NCBI RefSeq assembly: GCF_002024505.1
Contig: NZ_CP019402.1
Span: 2,542,001 to 2,606,000 of the forward strand
Length of the DNA stretch: 64,000 bases
Reading direction: 5' to 3'
Source of the DNA: Plantibacter flavus
GTDB taxonomy: Bacteria; Actinomycetota; Actinomycetes; Actinomycetales; Microbacteriaceae
Positions 7,800 to 17,058 of the stretch are shown here, in pieces; within the stretch, counting starts at the first letter, position 1, and the number at the start of each line of letters is the position of its first letter. Made by a program: the position numbers and the translations under genes. The notes under the pieces are model-generated. The model was not told where the DNA came from and searched no databases. It was given only the letters and a program-made list of their open reading frames with translations.

Positions 7800-9278
7800 T
7801 CAGCGACTCGGGTCGGAGTCCGCGCCCGGGATCGGCAGGTCGATGATCGGGATGGCCGAGGTGACGGCCTCGATCCCCGAGAGCCGCGCGGGCGAGAGCT
7901 GCTTCGTCACCTCGTCGCGCGTCATGAGGTTGGCCTCGACCACGAGGTCCGCGACATTGCGGCCCGTGAGCAGCGCGGTCTTCGCGAGCGCCGCAGCCGA
8001 CTGGTACCCGATGAACGGGGTCAGGGCGGTGATGACACCGACGGACGCGCCGACCATCACCTCGAGTCGTTCCTCGTTCGCCGTGATGCCGTCGATGCAG
8101 TTCACCCGCAGCGTTTTGCACGCCTGCGCCATCCAGACGATGCTCTGCAGCAGCGAGTGGGCGATGACCGGCTCGAAGGCGTTGAGCTGCAACTGCCCGG
8201 CCTCGGCCGCCATCGTGACCGTCATGTCTGCGCCGACGACGCTGAACGCCACCTGGTTCACGACCTCCGGGATGACCGGGTTGACCTTGCCCGGCATGAT
8301 GCTCGATCCGGCCTGCCGTGGCGGCAGGTTGATCTCGCCGAGCCCGGCCTGCGGACCGCTCGACAGCAGACGGAGGTCGTTGCAGATCTTGGAGAGCTTG
8401 ATGGCGCTCCGCTTCAGGGTGCCGCTGAACGACATGAACCCGCCGGCGTCGCTCGTCGATTCGATGAGGTCGGGAGCCGTCGTGAGCGTGAGGCCCGTGA
8501 TCTGGTTGAGGTGACGGACGACGGCTTCCGCGTAGCGCGGGTCGGCGGTGATCCCCGTCCCGATCGCGGTGGCGCCGAGGTTGACCTCGGCGAGCAGCCA
8601 GAGGGTCTCGTGCAGACGGTCGTAGTCCTCGGTGAGCGTCGTCGCGAAGCCGTGGAACTCCTGTCCGAGGGTCATCGGGACGGCGTCCTGGAGCTGCGTG
8701 CGTCCGACCTTGAGGACGTGGGAGAACTCGGCGGACTTGGCGCTGCACGAGTCGCGCAGCAGACCGAGCTCCGTCAGGAGGAACTGCAGCGAGAACGCGA
8801 GCGCGATCTTGATCGAGGTCGGGTAGACGTCGTTGGTGGACTGCGACCGGTTGGTGTCGTCGAGCGGGTGCAGGTACTGGTATTCGCCCTTGGCGTGGCC
8901 GGCGAGCTCGAGCGCGATGTTCGTGATCACCTCGTTCGCGTTCATGTTCGTCGACGTGCCCGCACCGCCCTGGATCACGCCGACGAGGAACTCCTCGTGG
9001 AAGTCACCGTCGATGATGATCTGGCACGCGCGGTCGATGAGGTTCGCCTTCGCCGGGTCGAGGACCCCGATCTCGGCGTTCGCGCGGGCGGCGGCCTGCT
9101 TGACGCTCGCGATGGCGACGACGAGGTCGGGGTAGACGGAGATCGGACGCTTCGTGATGGGGAAGTTCTCGAGCGCGCGTGCCGTGTGGATGCCCCAGTA
9201 CGCGTCGGCCGGGATCTCCATCGAACCGAGGGAATCCGACTCCGTCCGGGTCTCGTCGCTGTTCGTCCTGTCCGCCAT
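7800..9278 (-). CDS. aspA: Aspartate ammonia-lyase (aspartase)
   Basis: A 492-residue member of the aspartase/fumarase superfamily, which deaminates L-aspartate to fumarate. The N-terminal ADAYWGIHTARALENFPIT, the substrate-binding GGAGTSTNMNANEV, and the superfamily signature GSSIMPGKVNP with the catalytic Ser loop are all present. The aspartase-type TNDVYPT and GRTQLQDAVPMTLGQE segments separate it from class II fumarase. I used the ATG at 9278; a GTG at 9335 with GGAG at better spacing would add 19 Ser/Thr-rich residues and cannot be excluded. The gene ends against a bidirectional terminator. Confidence 0.93.
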   Translation of the reverse strand: MADRTNSDETRTESDSLGSMEIPADAYWGIHTARALENFPITKRPISVYPDLVVAIASVKQAAARANAEIGVLDPAKANLIDRACQIIIDGDFHEEFLVGVIQGGAGTSTNMNANEVITNIALELAGHAKGEYQYLHPLDDTNRSQSTNDVYPTSIKIALAFSLQFLLTELGLLRDSCSAKSAEFSHVLKVGRTQLQDAVPMTLGQEFHGFATTLTEDYDRLHETLWLLAEVNLGATAIGTGITADPRYAEAVVRHLNQITGLTLTTAPDLIESTSDAGGFMSFSGTLKRSAIKLSKICNDLRLLSSGPQAGLGEINLPPRQAGSSIMPGKVNPVIPEVVNQVAFSVVGADMTVTMAAEAGQLQLNAFEPVIAHSLLQSIVWMAQACKTLRVNCIDGITANEERLEVMVGASVGVITALTPFIGYQSAAALAKTALLTGRNVADLVVEANLMTRDEVTKQLSPARLSGIEAVTSAIPIIDLPIPGADSDPSR

Positions 9279-9455
9279 GTCGTCGTCTGCTCCAAGGGTG
9301 GTGGGGATGCTGCTGCTGGTGGTGCTGATCGTCACTCGTGGCTCCGTTGCCTGGTGGGTGGATGTCCATTCCAGCGTAGCCGGGTGCGATCCCCGATGCC
9401 GCTGCGGTGTCTCGGACACGAGACGGTTCCGTGCCTGCGGTTCAGCTCCCGTGGG

Positions 9456-10358
9456 TCACCGCTTGCGCGAGAACGCCTCGAGCCGCTCGGCCGGGCTCAG
9501 GGCGGCCATGCGGTCGACGAACGCCGCGCTGAAGGTGTCGGCGGTGGTGTAGTCACCGAGCGGCACCGTGGAGTGGGTGATGCGGTCGTCGTAGACGTGG
9601 ACGAGGTTGAACGACTGACCGCCGAACATCCCGTTCACCTCCGACGACGGGCGTGAGAGGTTCATCGAATAGCAGCTCGCGCTCGCGACCTGGACGGGGA
9701 TGCCCGCGAAGGTGCTCGAGGTGGAGTAGTGCAAGTGGCCGCCCAGGATGGCGCGCACGTCGCTCCCCCGCAGCACGGCCTCGAGCCGGTGCTGATCGCG
9801 GAGTTCGAGGATGTCGAAGAACGGGATGCTCGAGGGCACCGGCGGGTGGTGCATTGCCAGGATGCTGCCGAGGGGCGCCGGGGTGGCCAGGACCGTCTGC
9901 AGCCACTCCAGCTGGCTGTCCTCCAGCTCGCCGTGATGCCAGCCCGGGACGGTCGAGTCGAGACCGATGACGCGCAGTCCGCCGAAGTCCCAGACGGCGT
10001 CGAGCGGCTGCTCCCCCGCCGGGAGGTCGAGCAGCTCCGTCCGCATGACCGAGCGCTCGTCGTGATTGCCCATGAGCCAGACGATCGTGGTACCGAGGCG
10101 CTCGGCGACGGGCTCGACGCGCTCGCGCAGGCGACGGTACGCGTCGGCCTCGCCGAGGTCGGCCAGGTCGCCCGTGAACACCATCGCGTCGGGCCGGAGC
10201 TGCATGCGCTCGATCTGGCGGAGGGCCTGCTCCAGGTTGGCCTGCACGTCGACCGCGTCGTAGAGGCGTCGGCCGTCGGCCAGGAGGTGCGGATCGCTGA
10301 GGTGGACGATGACCCGGCCGGGTGCCGGGTACTGACCGAATCGGACGTCGGAAGTCAT
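9456..10358 (-). CDS. CpdA-like metallophosphoesterase (3',5'-cyclic nucleotide phosphodiesterase family)
   Basis: A 300-residue calcineurin-like phosphoesterase. All five metal-binding blocks can be read in order: LSDPHL, FTGDLAD, MGNHDE, AMHHPP and GGHLHYS. The spacing is that of class III cyclic-nucleotide phosphodiesterases such as CpdA and Rv0805. The C-terminal region lacks any membrane segment, so it is cytosolic. A role in cAMP turnover is likely but not proven; these enzymes can be promiscuous. The start is fixed by TAGACT 6 nt upstream of the ATG. Confidence 0.87.
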   Translation of the reverse strand: MTSDVRFGQYPAPGRVIVHLSDPHLLADGRRLYDAVDVQANLEQALRQIERMQLRPDAMVFTGDLADLGEADAYRRLRERVEPVAERLGTTIVWLMGNHDERSVMRTELLDLPAGEQPLDAVWDFGGLRVIGLDSTVPGWHHGELEDSQLEWLQTVLATPAPLGSILAMHHPPVPSSIPFFDILELRDQHRLEAVLRGSDVRAILGGHLHYSTSSTFAGIPVQVASASCYSMNLSRPSSEVNGMFGGQSFNLVHVYDDRITHSTVPLGDYTTADTFSAAFVDRMAALSPAERLEAFSRKR

Positions 10359-10364
10359 GGCACG

Positions 10365-10370
10365 AGTCTA
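10365..10370 (-). promoter_or_regulatory. -10 element TAGACT, leaderless promoter for the CpdA-like gene
   Basis: On the minus strand TAGACT is followed by 6 nt (CGTGCC) and the ATG at 10358. Confidence 0.55.
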
Positions 10371-10389
10371 GGACGCACCCCCGACGGAG

Positions 10390-10417
10390 CCGTCGGCCGT
10401 CCGCGGACGGCCGACGG
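10390..10417. terminator. Palindromic terminator downstream of the AzgA-type permease gene
   Basis: A 28-bp perfect palindrome (CCGTCGGCCGTCC, its complement, no free loop), located 5 bp past the permease stop and before the CpdA promoter. No T-run follows, so it may need Rho or act as an RNA-stabilising hairpin. Confidence 0.6.
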
Positions 10418-10422
10418 TCCGG

Positions 10423-11874
10423 TCAGGACGCGACGCCGAGGAGCTGCTCGATGGGTCCGCGGGCGAAGAAGACGAGGAACCCGGCTGCGACGACCCATAG
10501 CAGCGGGCTGATCTCGCGCGCCTTCCCGGACAGGGAGCGGAGCACGACCCAGGCGATGAAGCCGGCGCCGATGCCGTTGGCGATCGAGTACGTCAGCGGC
10601 ATGACGACGACCGTCAGGAACACCGGGAGCGCGACCGAGAACTCGGTCCAGACGATGTCCTTGATCTGCGACATCATGAGCGTCCCGACGATGACGAGCG
10701 CGGCGGCGGCGACCTCGGAGGGCACGATCTGCGTGAGCGGCGTGAAGAACATGGCGAGCAGGAACAGCGCGCCGGTCACGAGGTTCGCGAGGCCGGTCCG
10801 TGCCCCTTCGCCGATGCCCGCGCCGGATTCGATGAAGACGGTCGAGGAGGAGGACGAGGTCGCGCCACCGGCGACCGCGCCGACACCCTCGACGATGAGC
10901 GCCGAGCGGAGTCGCGGGAAGTCGCCCTTGGCGTCCGCCACACCGGCCTCCTTCGAGAGCCCGGTCATCGTGCCCATGGCGTCGAAGAAGTTCGTGAACA
11001 CGAGGGTGAACACGAGCATGAGCGCGGCGAGGACGCCGATGCGCTCGAAGCCGCCGAAGCTCACCTGGCCGAGCAGGCTGAGGTCGGGGACCCCGACGAC
11101 CTGGGTGGGCAGGGTCGGGACGCTCAGGTTCCAGCCACCGGCGTTCTCCCCGCCGTTCGAGGCACCGACCTTGAAGATCGCCTCGGCGATGATGGCGATG
11201 ATCGTGGAGGCGACGATGCCGATGAGCAGGGCACCCTTGATCTTGCGCGCGACGAGCACGCCCGTGAGCAGCAGGGAGATCACGAAGACGGCGGTCGGCA
11301 CCGTGGCGACCGAGCCCTCGATCCCGAGGCCGACCGGCGGCGAACCGGCGCCCGTCGACCGGACGAAACCGGCGTCGACGAACCCGATGAACGCGATGAA
11401 GAGACCGATGCCCACGGTGATCGCGATCTTCAGCTGGATGGGCACCGCGTTGAAGATCATGGCGCGAAGGCCGGTCGCCGCGAGGAGGACGATGATCAGA
11501 CCGTTGATGACGACGAGCCCCATCGCCTCGGCCCAGGTGACCTGACCGACGACGCTCACGGCGAGGAAGGAGTTGATGCCGAGACCCGCCGCGAAGGCGA
11601 ACGGCAGGCGTGCGACGAGTCCGAAGAGGATCGTCATGACACCGGCGGTCAGCGCGGTCACGGCCGCGACCTGGGCGAAGCCGAGTTCGCCACCGGTGAC
11701 GTCGGCCGAGCCGCTCAGGATGATCGGGTTGAGGATGACGATGTAGGCCATCGCGACGAAGGTCACGAGGCCGCCGCGCACCTCGCCTCCGACGGTCGAG
11801 CCGCGCTTGCTGATCTCGAAGAAACCGTCGAGACGCTCTCGGAACGAGCGCGGAGCGGTGGGCGTCGTGGTCAC
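10423..11874 (-). CDS. NCS2 family purine permease, AzgA type (adenine/hypoxanthine/guanine)
   Basis: A 483-residue inner-membrane protein with about 12-14 predicted helices. The N-terminal stretch GSTVGGEVRGGLVTFVAMAYI, the GLGINSFLA-like segment in TM3 and the family motif around ATSSSSSTVFIESGAGIGEGARTG identify the AzgA (adenine/guanine/hypoxanthine proton symporter) branch of NCS2. The GTG start at 11874 is well supported by AGGAGGT three bases upstream; a TACGCT -10 element (11909-11914, complement) gives a leader of about 27 nt. It is divergent from the UraA-type permease, so two nucleobase importers sit back to back. Confidence 0.92.
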   Translation of the reverse strand: MTTTPTAPRSFRERLDGFFEISKRGSTVGGEVRGGLVTFVAMAYIVILNPIILSGSADVTGGELGFAQVAAVTALTAGVMTILFGLVARLPFAFAAGLGINSFLAVSVVGQVTWAEAMGLVVINGLIIVLLAATGLRAMIFNAVPIQLKIAITVGIGLFIAFIGFVDAGFVRSTGAGSPPVGLGIEGSVATVPTAVFVISLLLTGVLVARKIKGALLIGIVASTIIAIIAEAIFKVGASNGGENAGGWNLSVPTLPTQVVGVPDLSLLGQVSFGGFERIGVLAALMLVFTLVFTNFFDAMGTMTGLSKEAGVADAKGDFPRLRSALIVEGVGAVAGGATSSSSSTVFIESGAGIGEGARTGLANLVTGALFLLAMFFTPLTQIVPSEVAAAALVIVGTLMMSQIKDIVWTEFSVALPVFLTVVVMPLTYSIANGIGAGFIAWVVLRSLSGKAREISPLLWVVAAGFLVFFARGPIEQLLGVAS

Positions 11875-12009
11875 TGGACCTCCTGGGTCTGCATCGAAGC
11901 AACCAGCGTACCGGCACGGCGGACCGCCCCGCGACGACCGGGATGCGAGGGTGCCGCTACGATCGGCTGGACCCCTTAACCAGCACCCTCCTCACGGAAT
12001 CGAGCTCAC

Positions 12010-13287
12010 ATGGCGCTGCCCTGGACTCTGCACGGCGACGGCAAGCACGTCCCGACCCACGCGATCGTCGGCCCCGGTGAACGCCTCACCTGGCCGCGGA
12101 CCATCGGCCTCGGCATGCAGCACGTCGTCGCGATGTTCGGTGCCACGTTCCTCGTCCCGGTGCTGACCGGGTTCCCGCCCACCACGACGCTGTTCTTCTC
12201 GGGCGTCGGCACTCTCCTGTTCCTCGTCATCACCAAGAACCGCGTGCCGAGCTACCTGGGCTCGTCGTTCGCCTTCATCGCCCCCATCTCCGCCGCGGTC
12301 GCGAGCCAGGGCATGGGCAGCGCCCTCTTCGGCATCCTCGCGGTGGGCCTCCTCCTGGCGCTCGTCGGCGTCGTCGTGCAGGTCACGGGAACCGGGTGGA
12401 TCGATGCACTCATGCCGCCGGTCGTCGCCGGTGCCATCGTCGCACTCATCGGGTTCAACCTCGCCCCCGCCGCGAAGAACAACTTCGTGGCGGCTCCGAT
12501 CACCGCCCTCGTGACGCTCGCGGCCGTCATCCTCTCGACCGTGGTGTTCCGAGGGATCCTCGGTCGACTGTCGATCGTCATCGGCGTCGTGGTCGGGTAC
12601 ATCGTCGCGGCGATCCGCCAGGAGATCGACTTCTCGAAGATCGCGGACGCCGCATGGGTCGGCCTCCCCGAGTTCCACCTCGCGGACAACCCGATCTCGA
12701 ACCCGGCGGTCTGGGCGGTCCTCCCGGCGTTCCTCCCCGTCGTGCTCGTCCTCATCGCCGAGAACGTCGGCCACATCCGGGGCGTCGCACAGATGACCGA
12801 CGCCTCCGTGAACAAGCAGACCGGTCGCGCACTCCTGTCCGACGGCCTGGCGACGATGCTGGCCGGCTTCGGCGGCGGTTCGGGCACGACGACCTACGGC
12901 GAGAACATCGGCGTCATGGCGGCGACACGGGTCTACTCCACGGCGGCCTACTGGGTCGCCGGTCTGTTCGCGGTCCTCCTCGGCCTCTCCCCCAAGGTCG
13001 GTGCGGTCATCAACACCATCCCGGCGGGCGTCCTCGGCGGCGTCACGACGGCTCTGTACGGACTCATCGGCATCATCGGCGTGAAGATCTGGCTCGACAA
13101 CAAGGTCGACTTCTCGAAGCCCGTCAACCAGTTCACCGCGGCGACGGCCCTCATCATCGGCATCGCCGACTTCACCTGGGTGGCGGGTGGTGACGTCAGC
13201 TTCAACGGGATCGCGCTCGGCACGATCGCCGCGATCGTCATCTACCACGTGATGTCGACCATCGGTCGCTGGCGGAAGACCGCCTGA
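12010..13287 (+). CDS. Uracil/xanthine permease, NCS2 UraA-RutG type
   Basis: A 425-residue proton-coupled nucleobase transporter with about 14 helices. It starts MALPWTLHGDGKHVPTHAIV, typical of actinobacterial UraA-like proteins, and contains ATFLVPVLTGFPPTTTLFFSG, the substrate-site segments LIAENVGHIRGVAQM (with the conserved Glu in TM8) and GGSGTTTYGENIGVMAATRVYS in TM10. The Glu in GENIG matches the second uracil-contact Glu of UraA. The start has only a weak GGA upstream; TACGAT at 11958-11963 is a plausible -10. Strong hairpins follow the stop. Confidence 0.92.
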   Translation: MALPWTLHGDGKHVPTHAIVGPGERLTWPRTIGLGMQHVVAMFGATFLVPVLTGFPPTTTLFFSGVGTLLFLVITKNRVPSYLGSSFAFIAPISAAVASQGMGSALFGILAVGLLLALVGVVVQVTGTGWIDALMPPVVAGAIVALIGFNLAPAAKNNFVAAPITALVTLAAVILSTVVFRGILGRLSIVIGVVVGYIVAAIRQEIDFSKIADAAWVGLPEFHLADNPISNPAVWAVLPAFLPVVLVLIAENVGHIRGVAQMTDASVNKQTGRALLSDGLATMLAGFGGGSGTTTYGENIGVMAATRVYSTAAYWVAGLFAVLLGLSPKVGAVINTIPAGVLGGVTTALYGLIGIIGVKIWLDNKVDFSKPVNQFTAATALIIGIADFTWVAGGDVSFNGIALGTIAAIVIYHVMSTIGRWRKTA

Positions 13288-13304
13288 CCCGTCCGGTGCG
13301 GGGC

Positions 13305-13494
13305 GTCAGCGCGGTGCGCTGGCGCCAGCGCGGGTCGCACGCGTGAGCGCGGGTCTCTGGAGCCCCGCGCTCACGTGTGTGACCAGCGGTCACGCCGGGT
13401 AGATGCGTTTCACGCCAGCGCACCGCGCCGGCGCACCCACACGCATCGGGCCCGGACCGGTGGCCCGCGCTCGTGTCAGCGCGGTGCGCTGGCG
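13305..13494. repeat. Three copies of a 16-20 bp repeat in the uraA-type/PiT intergenic region
   Basis: GTCAGCGCGGTGCGCTGGCG occurs at 13305-13324 and again at 13475-13494 in direct orientation; its core appears inverted at 13413-13428 (CGCCAGCGCACCGCGC). The intergenic region (13288-13505) thus carries three copies plus a separate hairpin and no gene. The copies can pair with each other in RNA. Confidence 0.7.
13339..13378. terminator. Hairpin terminator between convergent permease and PiT-operon genes
   Basis: Arms at 13339-13353 and 13364-13378 pair over 15 positions (one G-T), core GTGAGCGCGGG/CCCGCGCTCAC, loop 10 nt. There is no long T-run, but the location between two convergent stops suits a bidirectional terminator. 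Confidence 0.6.
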
Positions 13495-13505
13495 AACCCC
13501 GGGGG

Positions 13506-13841
13506 TCAGCCCTGGTGGAAGAAGGGCACGATCAGGTAGATGCCGAAGAGGACCGCCCCCGCACATAGGGCGAAGCAGACGTAGGCACCGGCGCGGGCCA
13601 GGTTCTGCTGGGCTGGGGTCAACGGGTTCTTCCGAGCGGCCTTCGCAGCGCGCTTCGCCGCCTTCGCGGCCTCCTCCGGCGTGATGACCGTGATCGCGTC
13701 GGTGAACTCGGCCGGCGCCACCACGGGCACGCGCCCGGCGGTGGTCAGGAGCCGGAGCCCGAGGGAGTACAGGCTGACGATCGCGGTCGCGCCGACGAGC
13801 GACGTCGCGAAGACGATCAGGAATGCTGCCCAGTCGATCAC
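13506..13841 (-). CDS. Small membrane protein co-transcribed with the PiT transporter gene
   Basis: A 111-residue protein with two predicted membrane helices: residues about 5-30 (FLIVFATSLVGATAIVSLYSLG) and about 87-107 (AGAYVCFALCAGAVLFGIYLIV). Between them lies a lysine/alanine-rich cytosolic segment (PEEAAKAAKRAAKAARKNP). The GTG start overlaps the stop codon of the phosphate transporter gene as GTGA, so translation is probably coupled. Similar small proteins follow PiT genes in Microbacteriaceae; a stabilising or regulatory role for the transporter is inference only. Confidence 0.75.
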   Translation of the reverse strand: MIDWAAFLIVFATSLVGATAIVSLYSLGLRLLTTAGRVPVVAPAEFTDAITVITPEEAAKAAKRAAKAARKNPLTPAQQNLARAGAYVCFALCAGAVLFGIYLIVPFFHQG

Positions 13842-15016
13842 TTCTTCACCTTCTTGGGCTTGGGGTTGCGCTTGATCTTGACCGCGCGACCGGAATCGGC
13901 GACCTCACTGACGACGTTGCTGTGGTCGACCTGGTTCCGGCGCGAGATGAGGAAGATGGTGAGGATGACGCCGACCCCCACCACGGCGTCGATGATGATG
14001 CCGACGAGACCGAGGTGGGCGACGGCGGCGGCGAGTGCCCCGACGATGCCGGCCGCGGGAAGGGTCATCAACCAACCGAGGGCGATCCGCCCGGCGGTCC
14101 CCCAGCGGACCTTCGATCCGCGTCGCCCGAGGCCGGAGCCGATGACGGACCCGGAGGCGACCTGCGTGGTGGAGAGGGCGAAGCCGAGGTGGCTCGAGGC
14201 GAGGATCGTGGCGGCGGTGCTCGTCTCGGCCGCGAAGCCCTGTGCCGGCTTGACGTCGGTGAGCCCGGTGCCGATGGTCTTGATGATCCGCCAGCCGCCC
14301 ATGTAGGTGCCGAGCGCGATGGCGAGGGCGCAGACGACGATGACCCAGAGTTCGGGGCCGGTGCCGACCGCCTGCACGCCGACCGCGATGAAGGTGAGGG
14401 TGATGACGCCCATGGTCTTCTGTGCGTCGTTCGTGCCGTGCGCGAGGGCGACGAGGGACGAGGAGAAGATCTGCGCGTATCGGAACCCGTCGCGACCGTC
14501 GGGCTTGCCGTCGTAGCGCCGCGTGATCCGGTAGGCGAGCTTCGTCGCCGAATAGGCGACCACGCCGGCCGTGACGGGGGCGATCAACGCCGGGAGGATG
14601 ACCTTGGAGAGGACCACACCGAAGTCGATCGAGCCGAAGCCGGCGCCGACGATCGCCGCGCCGATGAGTCCACCGAACAGGGCGTGACTGGAGGACGACG
14701 GCAGACCGAGGAGCCAGGTCAGCATGTTCCAGACGATCGCGCCGATGAGTCCGGCGAAGATCAGCTCCGGTCCGATCCGGATGCCGCCCTCGCCCTCCCG
14801 GATGAGCCCGCCCGAGATGGTCTTCGCGACCTCTGTGGACAAGAACGCACCGACGAGGTTGAGGATCGCGGCGAGCAGGACGGCGGTCTTCGGCTTGAGG
14901 GCGCCCGTGGCGATCGGGGTCGCCATGGCGTTCGCCGTGTCGTGGAACCCGTTCGTGAAGTCGAAGAACAGTGCCAGTGCGATGACCAGCACGACAGTCA
15001 GGGTAACGAGTTCCAC
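13838..15016 (-). CDS. pit: Low-affinity inorganic phosphate transporter, PiT family
   Basis: A 392-residue permease with about 10-11 helices and duplicated PiT signatures. The first is FDFTNGFHDTANAMATPIATGAL (GFHDxAN) and the second ALAHGTNDAQKTMGVITL (GTNDAQK). These carry the residues that bind the metal-phosphate and proton. LLGLPSSSSHALFGGLIG is also family-typical. The C-terminus is strongly basic (KIKRNPKPKKVKK) and cytosolic. The GTG start gives the canonical MELVTL N-terminus. The gene is first in a two-gene operon with the small membrane protein. I saw no convincing PHO box upstream. Confidence 0.94.
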   Translation of the reverse strand: MELVTLTVVLVIALALFFDFTNGFHDTANAMATPIATGALKPKTAVLLAAILNLVGAFLSTEVAKTISGGLIREGEGGIRIGPELIFAGLIGAIVWNMLTWLLGLPSSSSHALFGGLIGAAIVGAGFGSIDFGVVLSKVILPALIAPVTAGVVAYSATKLAYRITRRYDGKPDGRDGFRYAQIFSSSLVALAHGTNDAQKTMGVITLTFIAVGVQAVGTGPELWVIVVCALAIALGTYMGGWRIIKTIGTGLTDVKPAQGFAAETSTAATILASSHLGFALSTTQVASGSVIGSGLGRRGSKVRWGTAGRIALGWLMTLPAAGIVGALAAAVAHLGLVGIIIDAVVGVGVILTIFLISRRNQVDHSNVVSEVADSGRAVKIKRNPKPKKVKK

Positions 15017-15160
15017 TGGTGTCTTTCTCGAGGCGGAGCGAATACGGACACAGTGCTCCCCGACGAGATGTTTGGGGGGAATTCACGTGCTGGATACGGG
15101 CGGTTCACCCGCCGTACACGATCCTTACACCCTGCCCGGTCGAGGTCAACTCGACGCCGA

Positions 15161-17005
15161 TCAGCGCCCGCCGCCGCCTCCGCCGCCTCCGCCGCCGCCC
15201 GCGAAGCCGCCGCCCGTCGAGCCGCCGGACGAGCTCGCTCCCCCACTGGTGGACCAGGACGCCGACGTACTCGAGGCCGATCCGGAGAAGCCGGAGAACG
15301 CGTTCGCGAACATCGCCGCCTGAAACGGGGTGTTCGAGGCGTACCAGGACGGCGCGCTCCCGGCCTGCTCGTAGCGGATGCCCAGCTCCTTCGCCCACTC
15401 GCGCTCCACGCCCCAGAGCACGGCGAAGGGCAGGAGCCGTTCGGTGACCCGGACGAGCTGGCCGGGGTCGCCGAGGTCCATCCGTTCGGCACCGTCGGGG
15501 CTCTGCAACATGCGGAAGCGGTCCTGCTCCGCCAGCGCGAGGTAGTCGCGGAGGCCGAGCAACTCGTCCCGCGCATCGGCACCGGTGGCGGTGAGCGGTT
15601 TCGGCGCGATGGCCAACACGATCCCGGCGAGCAGCGCGATCCCGGTCACGAAGAGCGCGGCGACCGACCAGCCGTTGTCCGCTCGCTGGGAGTAGGCGAC
15701 CCCGAAGAAGACGATCCCGGCGACGCCCAGAAGGGCGAGCGCCCCCACGATGATCCACGCCCGCCCGGAGGAGACCGAGCGTCGGAGGCCGAGGTCGAGG
15801 GCGTTCCGCTTGGCGGCCGCGAGTTCCGCGGTGACCGCCTTGCCGAGCGCCGGGTCGACCTGCTTCATCTCCCGCGGTCGGTTCCGGTCGGGGAAGAGCG
15901 CGGCGAGCACGCGCCGCTCCTGCTCATCCGTGTCGCTGTCGTCGAGGTACTGCAGGGAGTAGTCCTTCTTGCCCGGTCCGTCCACGATCCGGAGCTTGCC
16001 GCGGACGGCGAGGCTGACGATCTCGGCTGCCATCGACGAGGAGGCGCGTCCGGCGAGGTCGCCCGCCAGCAGGAGGTTCATCTGCTTCGGGACGGAGTAC
16101 TGCGGCACGATGACGCCACGACCGGGGTGGTCACGCCAGAAGCGCAGTCGGATCCACAGGAGTGCTCCGAGCCCCGCGGCCGACAGCGCGCCGAGGACGA
16201 TCGGGACGATGGAGAAGACCGGTGCCTCGCCGGGGCGGGGCGGTTGGACGAAGGTGCCCGGTTCGAACCCGATCGCGACCGTCAGCGTCTGGCGGGCCTG
16301 CAGCGGGACGGAGGCGGTCGTGAAGACGTCGCCATCGGCGTCCTCCGCCTGGGAGAGGTCGCACGGCGAGCTGTCGTCCGGATCCCCGCGGTAGCAGGCG
16401 CCGTCACCGGTGAGCGCGTCAGCGATGTCGGGGGCGACCCGCACCGTCATGCTGGCGTCGGCGAACGGCTGGTCCCAACCGGTCCCTGGCGCGTCCCAGT
16501 AGAACTCGTCGGAGCGTGTGTCGCGATAGGCGCCGACGACGCCGCGCTGCGTGTAGGTGATCACGTAGCTCTGCGTGCCGCGCACGTAGTCGTCCGTTCC
16601 GAGCGACAGCTCGAGGAAGTCGCCGTCGCGGTCGGTCTCCCACTCCACGGGCGCACCGTCGGCGTCGGTCACCGAGACGATCTCCGTGTGCAGCGGTGCC
16701 CGGTCGAACTCGTCGGGGATCGCTCGGATGATGCCCTTGTTCTGGTCGGACTGGGGGAACTCCGCGACGAAGGTCTCGACCGCGCGCAGCTCGGCCTGAC
16801 CGTCGCCGCCACGGCTCAGGGTGTAGTCACCGTCGAAGGACGAGAAGGTGAAGTCGGACACGTCGGTCCGAGCGTCGGCCGCGGCGGGCGGCGTGCTCGC
16901 GAGGGTCGCGACGAGCGGTGCACCCACCGCCAGGGCGAGGGCGACGAGGAGCACCCGCGACGCGTGGGCACGGACCGGGGACAGGCGACGACGTCTGGGC
17001 TTCAC
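15161..17005 (-). CDS. DUF2207 domain-containing exported/membrane protein
   Basis: A 614-residue protein. Residues 1-45 form a signal peptide or anchor (basic RRRRLSPVRAHASR then a hydrophobic LLVALALAVGAPLVATLA). An extracellular DUF2207 beta-domain follows (about 50-270), then a membrane helix near SIVPIVLGALSAAGLGALLW, a cytosolic part with a winged-helix-like segment (SSSMAAEIVSLAVRGKLRIVD), two more helices, and a Ser/Gly-rich tail that ends in a run of 11 glycines and an Arg. Function is unknown. The frame stays open far upstream across the next gene, but TAGACT 7 nt before the GTG at 17005 and the signal peptide fix the start. Confidence 0.86.
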   Translation of the reverse strand: MKPRRRRLSPVRAHASRVLLVALALAVGAPLVATLASTPPAAADARTDVSDFTFSSFDGDYTLSRGGDGQAELRAVETFVAEFPQSDQNKGIIRAIPDEFDRAPLHTEIVSVTDADGAPVEWETDRDGDFLELSLGTDDYVRGTQSYVITYTQRGVVGAYRDTRSDEFYWDAPGTGWDQPFADASMTVRVAPDIADALTGDGACYRGDPDDSSPCDLSQAEDADGDVFTTASVPLQARQTLTVAIGFEPGTFVQPPRPGEAPVFSIVPIVLGALSAAGLGALLWIRLRFWRDHPGRGVIVPQYSVPKQMNLLLAGDLAGRASSSMAAEIVSLAVRGKLRIVDGPGKKDYSLQYLDDSDTDEQERRVLAALFPDRNRPREMKQVDPALGKAVTAELAAAKRNALDLGLRRSVSSGRAWIIVGALALLGVAGIVFFGVAYSQRADNGWSVAALFVTGIALLAGIVLAIAPKPLTATGADARDELLGLRDYLALAEQDRFRMLQSPDGAERMDLGDPGQLVRVTERLLPFAVLWGVEREWAKELGIRYEQAGSAPSWYASNTPFQAAMFANAFSGFSGSASSTSASWSTSGGASSSGGSTGGGFAGGGGGGGGGGGR

Positions 17006-17012
17006 CCGGCCA

Positions 17013-17018
17013 AGTCTA
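17013..17018 (-). promoter_or_regulatory. -10 element TAGACT, leaderless promoter for the DUF2207 gene
   Basis: TAGACT, 7 nt (TGGCCGG), then GTG at 17005 on the minus strand; no ribosome-binding site. Confidence 0.5.
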
Positions 17019-17058
17019 GGAGGGGTGCCGGCGGGCGCGCGGACGCGCCCGCCGGGAC

